From Pisaster brevispinus (Eukaryota; Echinodermata; Asteroidea; Forcipulatida; Asteriidae), in assembly GCA_023634235.1 (NCBI GenBank), contig JAMKCF010000003.1, positions 23,592,742 through 23,656,741 of the forward strand: a stretch of 64,000 nt of DNA, read 5' to 3'. The notes below the pieces were generated by a model. The model saw nothing but the letters and a program-made list of their open reading frames with translations. It ran no database searches and had not been told where the DNA came from. Position 1 is the first letter of the stretch. Every line of letters begins with the position of its first letter. A program made the position numbers and the translations under genes. Positions 22,481 through 34,384 of this stretch are shown here, piece by piece.

Positions 22481-24268
22481 CCACTGCTAGTTATGGAAAC
22501 ATTGATGGATTTTATTTTTTTTCTTCAGTGGAGAGTGACTTGTCAGTATAACTCTCTCAGGCAACCACAAACAGCACGAGACGTCTGGTACTAATCACGC
22601 ATGACAGGTATAAATTGGTTAACGGAGATGCATGAACACACTCTGAGCTCTCCCGCTGAAGGAAATCTCATAACGACTTTCATTTTAATTCCAGAATTTT
22701 CTAGTATTCGTGTTTACAATGCATGTTGCTATTGCTAGTGTTTACAATGGCAAGGCTGGTCTCGGAACATCTAGTCCATTTTTTGTGGACTCGGACTCGG
22801 ACTGTGGACTCGGACAGCAGGGACTCGCCTACAGCACTGGTTGTATGGTGGTGTTTCAAGCGTCTTTTTGGCTCAGAGGGGGGGGGGGGGGAGGGGCACT
22901 GAAATCTATACAAGTCAGCACAAATCCAACCCTTTTCCTCTGGAACAAATTGTTTGTTTGTTATTTGTTTGGGGTTTTCATTTGTCGGTGAGCAGTTTAG
23001 TTCAAAGCCATTTACACCAGATGCTATTTTATATGACAACAAAAATGTTGACTTAAAAAAACCAAACCAGCAAATTGTTTGCCGAGCCTGTTCAAAAAAT
23101 TGAACAATTAATTTCAAAATGTGTTGATTTTTTTGGGGAGTGAGTGAATGTAGTTTCATTTGACCAATAAACTGGTTGTGAGCGCTACCTATAATACATC
23201 AGACAGATACATTTATGACAATACATGTTTAAAATCTGGGCTGCTAAAACTTTTTGATGTTAAGTAAAATGCATAGTAGGCTCTTTTTTTTAAAAGCTCA
23301 AGTTCCAAGCCTGCACTCCATTTCAAAACCAGGCACTTCCTGCCAAAAGTAAACAAAAATTGTTTATTTTCTCATCAAATAGATGAGGAAAAGAGCTTTC
23401 AAATAACACCTAAAAGTAGGGCCTGTTATGTAGTACATATGGCACAATGAATTGAATGAATTGAATGTTTAAGAAATCACATCACATTCATATCAAGGCT
23501 AATGATTCCAGGTTGTCCTCGATTTTAATGCCATTTTACTGTTTCTGACAAGTGGCTGATTTTGGTGTGGGGTGTCACCAATAAATGACTTGGCGAAAAT
23601 ATTAGTTTTTAACTCTCTGAACAGTTTCCTTTTTGCATGTATTTTAATTTCAGTGGAAGATGGCTACTTTACAGATTTACAAGTTAAATACAAGTACACC
23701 ATCGGGCCTAGCGGAATGTATACACTTTCTTTCTCGAGAAGTACACACGTGCCACCCCGTGAATGTCATATTTTAACAGATGTTCTGAGTAATGTGTGAC
23801 AAATCAATATGTGAAAAAAGTAGGTGGTGGGAGTTGTGAGACTGCAGGCCCAAACTGTGAAGATTTTTTTAATTTTTAAGTAAACATTTAGTTTGTATTA
23901 ACAAGGTACTGCAAATCGTTTAGGTGACAAGTTTCTCAACATAACTCCTCTTTATTTTTGAAATCAGGATTCAGAAATTGTTCACCATTGTACTCCACAG
24001 CTTCATCAGATTTTAGAAAAACTATGACGGTGTGGGTTCCCCCGCCCCAGAGCAACTGAAATGTGACTGTACCACGTTTGCCTTTGATCTGCTGACTGAA
24101 TGATGATGGAGGTACACGCTGGCAGGATTTGAGGCGTTACCCTCTGGAGATTTGACAATTGCGGACACACCATGCAATAACAACCTTTCCTTGAAAATGA
24201 TAAATGTCACTCTGTGCTAGTCACTTGATCTTGTTCATGAAAAAGAAGTCATCCATTCTTCAATCAAG

Positions 24269-25101
24269 ATGACAGTTTGGAAAGTTAAGCACTCTGTAAA
24301 GAGGTGTTTTTCGAACCTAATTTTAATGCTAGTAACTGGATGCCTTTTGTACTCTGTGACCTCGTTACTGCTGTCAGAGAAGGTGGACTTTGTCCGGACG
24401 AAGACACTCCATGTGATTTATGACGCGGAGACTCGGCAAGAATACGTGTACGACAGAAACTCATCGTTGATTTTCATTGGCGGTGTTCCGCGCAGTGGAA
24501 CCACCCTGATGCGTGCACTGCTGGATGCTCATCCGGACATCCGATGCGGTGAGGAGACTCGGGTCCTGCCTAAACTACTCAATCAACGCAGGCAGTGGGT
24601 TGAAAATGTGAATGAGAGAAGACGTCTCATCGAAGCCGGAGTCAGCGGTGATGTCTTAGATAATGCCGTGGCTGCCTTTATGTTAGAGATCATAGCTAAA
24701 CATGGGAGACCAGCTGAGCGTCTGTGTAATAAAGACCCTCTCCTTTTGAAAGCGTTGTCGTACCTCCATGAAATCTTCCCGAATGGTAAATACTTACTGA
24801 TGGTGCGGGACGGCCGGGCTACTGTACACTCCATTATATCACGACGTGTCCGCATCGGAGGGTACGACAACACGAACTATCGTGACTGTCTGATTAAGTG
24901 GAACTCTGATATTGAGAAAATGTATCATCAATGCCTCATTGAAGGAGCCAGTGTCTGTCTCCCTGTGTACTATGAGAATCTCATCTTGCATCCTGAGGAG
25001 TGGACGAGGCGTGTCTTGGAGTTCCTTGAAGTCCCTTGGGATGACAGAGTCTTACATCATCAAGATGAAGTAGGGAAGCCAGGAGGAATTTCCCTCTCCA
25101 A
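24269..25101 (+). CDS. tpst: Protein-tyrosine sulfotransferase copy B, coding exon 1
   Basis: Encodes residues 1-277 and two bases of the next codon. ATG 24269 has A at -3 and precedes a basic start with a signal anchor at about residues 14-35. PRSGTT (74-79) is the PAPS 5'-phosphosulfate loop, CGEETR (93-98) the catalytic glutamate segment and RDGRATVHS (180-188) the 3'-phosphate site. All are intact, so the enzyme should be active on secretory-pathway tyrosines. It has the same length, order and AA|GTGAGT donor position as copy A, 18 kb upstream on the same strand, which supports tandem duplication. The two copies are clearly diverged in the stem region after the anchor and moderately in the catalytic domain, so the duplication is not recent. 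Confidence 0.93.
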
Positions 25102-25204
25102 GTGAGTTTTTCAATTTCCTGAATCGTTCCAGGTTTCCCCTCAAGGGACCTCTTACTTGATGGCTGAGTTGTTTTTTCAATATTCATTTAAAATAATTAA
25201 TCCA

Positions 25205-25270
25205 ACACTCTGGTTACACCCCTGTGTTTTGACATCCCCATGTTCCAACCCCCCTATGTTCCGACGAACT
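25205..25270. repeat. GTTCCGAC / GGAACATAG-type repeat, left part
   Basis: CCATGTTCCAACCCCCCTATGTTCCGAC resembles, inverted, the CGGAACATAGGGTTGTCGGA units at 25850-26010. The LINE tail and telomere-like tract lie between these two parts, so a single repeat block appears to have been interrupted. Confidence 0.55.
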
Positions 25271-25740
25271 TAATATATTTTCCTGCATCCTCTCTCTCGT
25301 ATCCTGATGCTTTGGCCACTCTTCAACTGGACCCGCTCCAGTCACGAAGAGACCTAATCTGTTGCCAATTTGCTGAGAAGGCGAGCACTTCTGTGAAATT
25401 TTCGGGGTTGTTCCCTGTGTCCGAATACAACTCAACAATGCAACTACGTCAAAGGCCCAAGTTTGGCTCGTTTAAATGCAAGACGAACAGGTTTCGTAAC
25501 AGCCCCTTGCCCTACCTCACCAATTCGTTGAACACTTAAATCGCTTGTTTACATTTTATTCTTCTCCAGTTCTGTTTTCTTTATTGTAGATATATTCTTG
25601 ATTCTTTTTTGTTATCCCATGTCTGTCTTTTTTGCCTTTCATAATGTTCTCTCTTTTTATTGAAATGTTTTTAAATATTGTAAATTATGTCGCAATTCAG
25701 CGGTTTGCTGCTATGACATTTTTAATAAATAAATCATAAA
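25271..25740 (+). mobile_element. LINE (non-LTR retrotransposon) 3' end relic
   Basis: The frame 25294-25539 encodes the typical C-terminus of CR1/L2/jockey-group ORF2 proteins: YPDALATLQLDPLQSRRDLI, a CxxFA-type helix, then LRQRPKF, a CKTNRFRNSPLPYLTNSLN block and a stop at 25537-25539. About 200 bp of 3' untranslated sequence follows, ending in TTTTTAATAAATAAATCATAAACC. The element is strongly 5'-truncated: no reverse transcriptase palm or endonuclease is present. It lies in the TPST-B intron in the sense direction. Confidence 0.75.
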
Positions 25741-25745
25741 CCATA

Positions 25746-25822
25746 AACCCTTACCCTAAACCCTTACCCTAAACCCTTACCCTAACCCTTACCCTAACCC
25801 TTACCCCAACCCTAACCCTAGC
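25746..25822 (-). repeat. Interstitial telomere-like tract
   Basis: Tandem CCCTTA / CCCTAA units (TTAGGG on the minus strand) with 6- and 7-bp variants, directly after the LINE 3' end. TTAGGG is the telomeric repeat of deuterostomes. The tract is short and impure, consistent with an old internal site rather than a chromosome end. Confidence 0.8.
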
Positions 25823-25844
25823 GAATAAATCACCTTGAGTTTTT

Positions 25845-26010
25845 CGGAACATAGGGTTGTCGGAATACAGAGCAGTCACCAACACCCCTACACAAGTATG
25901 TTCCTAACCCTAGCATGTAGATCATGAGGGGTTGTTCGAACTTATACGGTTGTCAGAAGTTTAGACAACCCTATTCTGACCATAAGGGTGTCAGAACATA
26001 GAGAAGTCAC
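25845..26010. repeat. GGAACATAGGGTTGTCGGA-type repeat, right part
   Basis: Several degenerate units with CGGAACATAG, GTTGTCGGAATA, GTTGTCAGAA and GTGTCAGAACATAG, and a palindromic middle (CAACCCTATTCTGACCATAAGGGTG). It belongs with 25205-25270. Confidence 0.6.
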
Positions 26011-26239
26011 CAAGCAATGAGTTGGAAAGCATTGTGCACTTGATGATGCCAAGTTCATTTTTCAAGACACATTCAGTCCATCACAAACATCAACTTTCAG
26101 GACATTGCATCCATTGTAATATTCACCTTATTAAAGCGTGTGAACAACGTTGTTAAGATTGAAAACATAAAGTCACAGATTGTTTTTCTTATTTTTGTTT
26201 CAGCTCAATTGGTCATCAACTCAACCAGCACAGATTTAC

Positions 26240-26500
26240 ATATAACTCACATGGTATAAAGATGGTCATAGTGAAAACCTTCCATTGAATTATTTGCTTG
26301 AAATGATTTGAGAAATGAGTCAAACAATCAGTTTGATACTCCCGGGTCCAAAACCTGATGTTTGAAAACAGTGAAAATATACGAGAGGGTTTTTTCACTA
26401 TTAGCCAATGTTAGCTTGCGACTTCAATGACCAATTGAGCTGAAACTTTCAAAGGCGTATTGTTTCATGTTGGGTCACATTAGGCGTGGATAATGGTCTT
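26240..26500. repeat. Dispersed repeat R5 copy 2
   Basis: AAGATGGTCATAGTGAAAAC, TGATGTTTGAAAACAGTGAAA, TTGCGACTTCAATGACC and GGGTCACATTAGGCGTGGAT follow the order of 19020-19370 and 37560-37830. Confidence 0.65.
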
Positions 26501-26570
26501 TGGTAATGCTGTCTGGAGGGTCAAAGTTATTGTGTGTGAAGTGGAAATAGATGTTGAATTAAATTGAACT

Positions 26571-26733
26571 GCAGCCGATTTCACGAAACGCTAGGATTAA
26601 TCCTATCTCGAGTTAGGACGAGTAACTAGTCCTAACTTAGGATTAATCTTAAGGTTTACATGTTACAGTGCAAGGCTGGGACTCGTCCTAAGTCCTAAGA
26701 TTAATCCTAAGTTAGGAAGAGTTCGTTGAAATT
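26571..26733. mobile_element. Foldback element with TTAGGATTAATC arms
   Basis: The left arm (GCCGATTTCACGAAACGCTA, then GGATTAATCC, then GAGTTAGGACGAG) is mirrored by CTCGTCCTAAGTCC, TAAGATTAATCCTAAG and a TTCGTTGAAATTGACGGC end. Arms of this sequence are common in marine deuterostome MITEs. It lies in the TPST-B intron. Confidence 0.8.
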
Positions 26734-26948
26734 GACGGCTGGATACTTAGAAAAAAACTGGAGATCAACTTACTTTAATCAAAACAATTCAACAACTAAC
26801 TTACTTACAGAAAAAACATCTCAAACGTACAGTCGTTTATCAAATAAAATTTTAACGACGAAACTAAAAACCTTTTACACTCGTTTTTTTCCTTTCATTC
26901 TAAAATAATGATGCATACTAAAAACGTCTCCATTCTTAAATCATACAG

Positions 26949-27177
26949 GAATGAAAGGTCAAGTGATCAAGTGATGCAGCCCATTTACAAAGAGGCTCTT
27001 GCCAAGTGGGTTGGCCACATTCCTCAAGATGTCCTTGATGATATGCACCAAGTTGCACCCATGCTGAAGCGGCTTGGATACAACCCACTTGCCAAGGAGC
27101 CAAGCTACAGACAGACAAACAAGCAGGGATCGCCAGCAAACAGGAAGATTAGCCCTTACATACAACAAAACACCTAA
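26949..27177 (+). CDS. tpst: Protein-tyrosine sulfotransferase copy B, coding exon 2
   Basis: Starts after TTAAATCATACAG. The split codon AA|G gives Lys, then [20 protein letters not shown], the conserved TPST C-terminal segment, and [12 protein letters not shown]. The stop is TAA at 27175-27177. The joined CDS is 1,062 nt, 353 residues. Compared with copy A and vertebrate TPSTs it ends soon after the NPLAKEPSY motif, replacing the NPPNYG-x-PDP stretch with a short Gln/Asn/Lys-rich end. The catalytic core is complete, so this is probably a real short C-terminus and not a broken gene. An additional downstream exon cannot be excluded. Confidence 0.9.
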
Positions 27178-28450
27178 TTCTAATTAGACTGAGTGCAGGA
27201 CTTGCAATCACAAGGTTGTGGGTTCGAATTCTACCAAGCTAACCGCTGATTTCACAATGACTGGAATAGTTAGTGTCGTCTAGTCACTGAATCACTATTT
27301 ATTGATTTGTGCAACTCATAATCATAGACGTTAAACTAATATTTGTATGAGAGAGATTGGCTGTTGCCAGCTTGGTGTTTATATTCCCTTGTGAGAGTTT
27401 GCGGAGTTCCCTTGACGGGAAGATCATTTAAAAAAACAAACAAACAAACAAAGGTAGGGTCATAGATTGGGAAATACTAAAAAAATTCATTACCATAAGA
27501 ACTCACTTGGCGAGAAGCACTGCACCTGTTGATTGTATTAACTATTTTGAGAACGGATTCCCTTTGAAGTAATATGCTTCTGATAATTTGTTGACGCCAA
27601 AACATTTGAATCTGTGAATCGATTCATGGATGAGTCGTTTCTCAGATTTCTGAGGGTTGGTGTCCGTTGGCAAATGCTGCGACCAGAGATGCGGTTGGTT
27701 CCCACAGTTACCTTGCTAAACCTTGGATGGTCTTGTGAAATTGCTGTGACATTTGTATGCTGTTTTTCTCAGCAGGTAGCCACTGTATTCAGCCGCAACT
27801 TTCATGTGTGACTTTTACTGTATCTTTCTTTATCATTTTGCCTATAAATCGGCATTTGGCATTACTTTGACAAAGACAAATATGTTACCCCACTACCTGT
27901 AGATATAAGAGAATATCAAATATCAAATATTTCTGAGGGTGGAATATTTTAAACTTTTATCCTAAAATTCTCAGAACATTTGACTGTATATTAAGTCACA
28001 AAACTTGAAAAAGGAATAAAAGTGCAAGGCTTACCCCTTGTGTTAACTTCTTTTCTGAAGAACAACTGCCAATTTCAAATTTGTAATTCTGTTTACCATT
28101 GTTGTATTAAAGATTAGTGACAAAACATTAACAAGGGACAAAGATGCAATGCGAGCCCCTTGTTTTGGGTGGTACTTGTGTGTTCATGTTTTTTTTGTTT
28201 TTTTTTTGGGGGGGTGGTCTTTTTCACATAGTGAAATGCTTTCATTCTATTTTATGTAAAAACAACTGCTGTCTCAAATTTGAACTTCTGAGAAAAATAG
28301 CTGTTGAAAAGCCTGAAGGCAATACTTACCCTTTGTGCTTTCGGCTCTCTCTTTTTTTAGAGTGAAACTTTATCAGCTTGCACAACTTAAGGCTTGACTC
28401 TGTGGGTTTTTAGTTCTTCTCTTATGTTGACACATTTTCAATCGCTAATT

Positions 28451-28680
28451 GTAACCCATCTCGAACCCTAAACCCAACACCAACCCATAAACCAAACCCC
28501 AAACCTAACCCTAACAACAACCTTAACTCAAACCCTAACCCTAACCCTAAACCCCGAGCTCATAACCATAACCCATCCCCAACTTAAAGTTTTAAACCCT
28601 AACCCCAACCCTATATCAAACCCACACCCCAACCCTTACTCAAACCACTTACCTTAACCCGAATTAAACCCTAACCGTCA
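28451..28680 (-). repeat. Degenerate telomere-like tract
   Basis: About 230 bp dominated by AACCCTAA, AACCCCAA and AACCCAAA variants. It is older and more degenerate than the tract at 25746-25822, with the same strand orientation. Confidence 0.7.
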
Positions 28681-29328
28681 ATACATACTTCCAAGCATAC
28701 TTCCACTCCTACCCCACAGGTTTTTGATCCACTATTGCTGTTGTTTATTGAGTTGAAGAAGCAAACAATTGAGGCGTTTTTACAATACAAGCTGTTACAC
28801 GGTTCTCTATTTAATCCACTTAATAAGAACAATTTGTATAATCAAAAGATTCAGCAAAATATTACACAAATTACTTTTAAATAGTTTAAAAGCCCTAAAA
28901 AGCTCATAATTAGCATCCAACCAGGAGAGAAAACAACCCAGCTGACTTATAAATAGATGGTAGAGAGAGCACTCTTCATTATGTACAAGGTGAATGGAAT
29001 AACAAGATGCTGTACATCGTATAAAACACATAGATACACTATCATGTTTAGGAATGATAAAATAACTTAAGATTTTGACAAATTTTATCGTTGTACATGA
29101 CATGTTATGTAAATACAAATAAATGTAAATGCCTTTATACAATAAAATAATTATACATTTCAAAGCAACAATGCTTCTTTGCTTTTCATGGAAGAAAATC
29201 TTTATAAAATAAAATCACGATGGGATGGTTAGAGTTAGGTACTTGATAAATAGGAAAGATTCTGTTTTTACTCGAAATTATCCTCCATTAGACTGTGCAA
29301 GTCTTATGTGCATTCAACAAAAATTTGG

Positions 29329-29625
29329 TCCGAAGCCAGTGATTTAAGTGTTGGGTCGGTAAACTCAAGACCGGACAAGTCCGGTGGTCTTGTGTTATTG
29401 AATTGAATAACAAAACCTAACTGGGTAATATCTTGAACAGAAACACATGATGTTAAAATGTAGAATAATGCATGCTCAAATAAAAACAGGTATTGTTAAA
29501 CTGTGCCAGCAAGTTTTACCACTTTGATTCTAGTCTTGTAAAAAACATTTCTAGTCCCAGTAAATATTTTGAGCTACAAGCCCTGAGGTCTTGTGGATTT
29601 TCCCCCGTATTTAAGCCCTGCCTTG
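29329..29625 (+). repeat. Dispersed repeat R1 copy
   Basis: GCCAGTGATTTAAGTG, GTAAACTCAAGACCGGACAAG, AGTAAATATTTTGAGCTACA and TTAAGCCCTGC match the order at 7769-8135. A fragment of the TA-flanked foldback family (GACTGTGCAAGTCT, 29291) immediately precedes it. Confidence 0.7.
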
Positions 29626-30169
29626 GGTTCCCACGCACATTGCTTTGAGGTGTAAAGGAAACAGAACAGTCAGACAGTGGAGTTGAACAGGGCCAAACAC
29701 ACAAGACATCACAGTCTACACTTGAATCTGAATGATTAACTTCAGTTTCCGATTAACTTACGGTCGTGTGTCTTGTTTCTTCTTTGAGAGGCTGTTAAGT
29801 AGTTTGAACTCTTTAATCTTTGCTTTACAATCTTTGATTATGTTTACAATACAAAGTAAATAATAACACCAACAGCATAAAATGTAAACACTTGTAAAAG
29901 CCGACTGCCATGTCCTGGTGTTTCATAATGAAAACCAGGAAGATATTCCCGTTACTTTAAAACAGTGACGTCAACAGCTAACGTGGAAGAAAAAAGAATA
30001 ATAATAATGATTATAATTTCTTTAACAAATTAGATTGAAGCAGAACCAATTTTGATAATCATACAATTTCAAGGTTTGGGGATTTTCGTTGTTGTGCTTC
30101 CCAATAGTCTAACAAAACTGGGTTGTAGATGTAAGTACCATTTGCTTTGACTTAAGAAAAGATCGTCTA

Positions 30170-30386
30170 GAGCCACAGGCGCAAGATGGGCGGCTCTATC
30201 TGAAATGTGATGTACATGCATGCACGCAGTGAGCAACTCTTTGATGCAACAATAGATCAGTGCAGACAATGACCATTGCTATCAATGCTACAACAAAACA
30301 CTCGCTAGCCGAAATAGGGCCAATGCCATACTTCACGCTCGAACAATAGATAGAGCTCCAGTTGCCCATCTTGCGCCTTGCGGCTC
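30170..30386. mobile_element. Foldback element with GAGCCACAGGCGCAAGATGG ends
   Basis: The left end GAGCCACAGGCGCAAGATGG is mirrored by GCCCATCTTGCGCC..GCGGCTC at the right. A second inner pair (GGCTCTAT with ATAGAGCT) also matches. The element is about 217 bp and non-coding. Confidence 0.75.
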
Positions 30387-32150
30387 TATATGATCTTTGA
30401 TCTTTAAAGTCATACTCACTCAAAATAATGTGTGTGATGTTAAAGAGTTATTCGGTGTACAATGTACCAGCCTTGAGAAACACCCCACTAAAAAACTAGG
30501 CAGCCCTCAGAAATAGTGAATACAAACTAAAACATTAGCAACGACATCAATGCGATGTCTGACACATTCTATATTATGTTGAGCAATACTTAACATTAAG
30601 GCCCCTAACTAGAGGTTGAAAGTTCTTATTCTCGTCTATTTGATGAGCTAACAAACCGAGATTTGAGTTCTGGCAGGAAGTGCCTAGTTTTTGCTTGGAG
30701 TGTCCCAAATAGACTGCTTTGTAGACGTGCTCAACAGAATCACCAGGGAGCTGCACTCAATATCTTGCAAGATTGTATTTCAAATGTTAGAGTATAATGT
30801 TGCTGCGTGTTTTGGGAATGCAGTTTTTTCTACTGCACTCGATATTTAACCAATCTTTGGTCACTTTACAACCCCCCGCTTTCCCTCAGCATGATGTTGA
30901 ATTTGCAGTTATTCAAAGGAATTTAGTTCAAATATTGAATTCAATGTGTGATGTTTCCCCATGAATGCGGAAGGGGAGAGAAAACACAAAAATTAGAGTA
31001 ATTTGCACAGGCGTAGTGAGTAAAAATGTTCACCTGAAAGTAACAGATGTGCCGTTTCATTTCTAATCACATCATAAAACTCACTGGTAAAAATTCACAG
31101 ATGAAATTGAAAAATGTGACACACACACCACAAGCCTGGCACTGAGTGACAACGGGGCTGTCCACACCAAATTTGTACCCGGTTGCAGAGTTGCATTTAC
31201 GACAAAAAATGTCAAAACATTATGCAAGTATTTTTCTGATCAATCAAGAGGATGGCAGGACAATAAAATGAATACAACATTTGGAAGTCGGTCAATGTTA
31301 TACCCTGTGTCTCTAAAAAATGTTTTCATATAACTTGTTTTCCCTGCCACATTGTGTCAGTGCTAATTCTTACATTACATTCATCATACTGTCTCTGCTT
31401 GTTTCAATTTAATTAAAACCTCCCCCCCCCCCCAATGAAAGAGACAAACAAAAACACAATACTTCCCCTGGAGCCACGAGAACAATAACGAGACAATACC
31501 AATTGTGAATTTCAGTTGATAACATCATCCGGTCCAATTGTTTAAAAAAAAATTCCCCTGCAATAATTATTTTTGTTTTGCACAGCCTCATTCCAAATTC
31601 ATCAATGTCGTTCCTTTTGTTGTGGAGTTTGGCCAGTCTCATAGATAGGAAACTCACACGTTTGTTGCACTGTTTTAATATTTAAAAAGACCCAGCTGTT
31701 CCCTTGACCATATTCATAAAGACTTGCCCTAATTGTTTCTAAAAGCAACATCCGCATTCCGCAACAATGAATGAAAGCAAATGAATTGAACCACATAATT
31801 TGTTCCGCTTCACAGTTTAAGTTCTAATGATATAAATATATATTAATATATTTTTTAATAAAAAGATTGGCCAATGTATAATTAAAAAAATTGGCACATA
31901 ATTGGTTTTTAGATAGAAGCGTAAGAAGTATATATAAAAATGGATTACACTTGTTTAAAAAAAAATTTAAAAACTGGCAGCGAGAATTTAACATTTGAAT
32001 ACAGATGAATATCTCCTCCAAATAAAGTAAAATGGTGGGCTTTGGTGAAATACCAGTGTATTTCTTTATCAATTGGTGAATGTATTAAACAAAAATCATT
32101 ATTATTTTGGTTTGTTTAAAAGGAGGGCAAATAAAGCATTAGGTTTTTAG

Positions 32151-32714
32151 AGGCAAAGTATACCTTTGGTTTTTGGAACCGTTGGTTTGTTTAATCCTAT
32201 ATAAATGTAGATATTTATAGGCATGATAGTTGGTCCTAGGGAAAAAAAGTAGGAACAGTTTATCAAGTACAAGGGCTGACCTACATGTAGACATGGTGTA
32301 GGTTTATAATTGGCTTTTCAGGCTGTTTAATCACAATTTTGCTGATTTTTCTGACGGCAAAAGAATCGGAAATCGGGTTAAAGTAGGAAGAATATCATGC
32401 CTGTACATACAATAAAACTATCCTAAACTATCCTATGAAAAGTTTGTTTGAAAAGGTGGTAGCATTTTTGAGGTGTATCCGAAAAGCTGGAGAGGTTGTG
32501 TCCACACAGGAAGAAAAATCCGTAATTGGAACACACAATCTGAGAAACGTTTCATGATTGAAATGTTTTTGAGTCCCTCTCTCTAAAACCACATTCCATT
32601 GGAGGGCATTGTTTCTCAAATTGTTAAACACTACCAACAGTTGTGCTTCTCATACCGAGTAAGTTTTTATAGTCATTAATTTTTGGAGTAATTACCAAAG
32701 GTATACCCTCCCTC
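32151..32714 (-). mobile_element. piggyBac-like MITE copy 3 (M1), enlarged by insertion
   Basis: The left end AGGCAAAGTATACCTTTGG and right end CCAAAGGTATACCCTCCCT mark an inverted M1 copy flanked by TTAG on both sides. It is about 170 bp longer than copies 1 and 4. Extra sequence at about 32230-32420 contains a CAAGGGCTGACCTAC..ACATGGTGT segment also present near 45283 and a block related to 19090-19180. This suggests a secondary insertion. Confidence 0.65.
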
Positions 32715-33240
32715 TTAGGAATACACTTCATGCAACCCTCAAGAATTCACGGAAAATTCACTGTACTTTTGACCGCATGAGGGTGCTTTCAACGGCAAAT
32801 TTCCTCGCAACGCAATTACAGTTTGATCCTATTTTCACAGCCTGTATGTTGTTTTCTTGTATCAATGGCCAAATTAAATAATAATAATAATAATGACAAT
32901 ACAAAAGGAGTTTGTTTAATTTGTTTTGCATCATTGAAGCTCACAAACGCCCTCACGCGGTCAGAAATACTGAAAATGGACAGTGGGTGGGTGCTCAGGT
33001 TTTGGATGAAACCAAATAATGCTTAATTGTTTTAGTCTGGTTTCATTCTATGAGAAAAGAACCTCTTCCAAGTTTGGCATACCATCCATCAAAGATGATT
33101 TTCACAGACAATGGAAGTTGTGGTAAGATTTTTTTTTCTTTCTTTTTAGCAACAAAAATGAACATGAAATGTAACAAAATGAACAAATTCTGTTGTGTTT
33201 CGTGATATACGCCTTTACAGAGTTTGCCCTTCACTTTTTT

Positions 33241-33435
33241 AGTGACTGGCCAGCAGGACCAGTCAGCTTGTCATTTCACTAGTCCGTCAGCTTCTTCACT
33301 AGTCCATAATTCAAGAAATGGGGATGCTTATCAACACTGAACTAGTCAGCCGGACCACTTGGAGTGAATTTTGACCGGTCCTCAGGTGTTTTAACTGGCA
33401 TTTGGCCAGCGAACCACTGTTAAGGGAGAGCGCTG
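33241..33435 (+). repeat. Dispersed repeat R3 copy 3
   Basis: GACCAGTCAGCTTGTCATTTCACTAGT, GGACCACTTGGAGTGAATTTTGACCGGTC and AAGGGAGAGCGCT follow the order of the copies at 1999 and 10686. Confidence 0.75.
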
Positions 33436-34384
33436 CTTTTTATACTACTGCTAGTTTGTTTGACTGTTGTAACAAAAATCAAAAGTGCCACCGAATCAAC
33501 AAAAAATTCAATAAACACACCTCTGTGATATATAAACCTATGCATTCAACTACCGCCTGGTGGGTGAATTGTCCAAATAAACGTGCAGAGAAACCTGTTT
33601 ATGTGATGTGCCGATAACCAGTTGCAACTATAGACCCTTCTTTCATTATGTTATAATCGTGAGTTTTGCCGACCCCTGGTTAGCTAAATTACGGGTGGCC
33701 TTCACTGCAAAAATGCAACAGTTTACTATAAGTTGACCAATAGTGCTATCAAATTAACACCCACTTTACTGATAATAAAATTTACTATCCAAAGCAAAAA
33801 AAGTAAACTTATTTATAAATAAGTTTGAACGTTTCACTAAAAGGGACATTTTTCGCCAAGCCTGTTTATCCATTTTGTGATACTCGGGGGGCCTCCCGTA
33901 CAAAATGTTGGTCAATGTTTGTAAACAAAAAAAGAAAGGTGTATACAGAGCAAACTGTGTCAAATCTCGGTGCTTCAAAAATTAAACTAAAAGAAAAGTG
34001 TTTGGCACAGTAGTAGATGTGAGAGGATGATTTAAAAGAGTACTCACTAAGAACTTAAAACGAACCAAATACAAAGTTTGAGTTGATGACACCAGTGCCA
34101 CGAAAGGAAGCACAAGTTACCTTGAAGAGGTACATTTTGCTATTTTTGTACAATTCCCTTTTTAAATGGGAGCAAGAATTTTTGCTCCTGGTCTTCACTT
34201 CGAATAAAACAATACTTATTTCAGGTGGTAGTGGATAAAATCAAAAAATTTTACAATTTGTTGCTGGAAGTTTGTTGTCTAATTAGTCGGACATTTGATT
34301 GGAATATTATTTACACTTTAATACATTCTGGATCCGAGGACTTTTTGTTAGCAATGATACAAGATGAATTATCCACACACGTCG

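Larger units (their letters stand above)
8907..24268. other. About 15 kb between the TPST copies, no gene recognised
   Basis: The first part is presumably the TPST-A 3' untranslated region. An ATTAAA lies near 8949 and an AATAAA near 10222, but neither can be shown to be the used signal. All ORFs here are short, have no family resemblance, and often run through SINEs or MITEs. Identified content is listed separately. 13000-15500, 18400-19000 and 22500-24200 appear to be unique or heavily decayed sequence with homopolymer runs. TPST-B may have 5' untranslated exons or a promoter just upstream of 24269, but no CCAAT cluster like that of copy A was found. Confidence 0.55.
27178..34384. other. 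Region between convergent TPST-B and TTC28 3' ends
   Basis: No coding exon was recognised. The left part should include the TPST-B 3' untranslated region and the right part the TTC28 3' untranslated region (minus strand). An ATTAAA on the minus strand lies at 34317-34322, close after the TTC28 stop, but its use cannot be shown. A partial M1 MITE lies near 27470-27600, a degenerate telomere-like stretch at 28451-28680, repeats at 29.3, 30.2, 32.2 and 33.3 kb, and poly-C runs near 31425. Confidence 0.6.

Noticed and set aside
22701..23159. 152-codon minus-strand ORF
   Set aside because: It runs through a long G/C homopolymer and AT-rich sequence, with no family resemblance; probably chance.
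28807..29163. 118-codon minus-strand ORF in the 3' direction of TTC28
   Set aside because: AT-rich, Ile/Leu/Tyr-biased chance frame. The TTC28 stop lies upstream at 34385 and no splice junction connects them.
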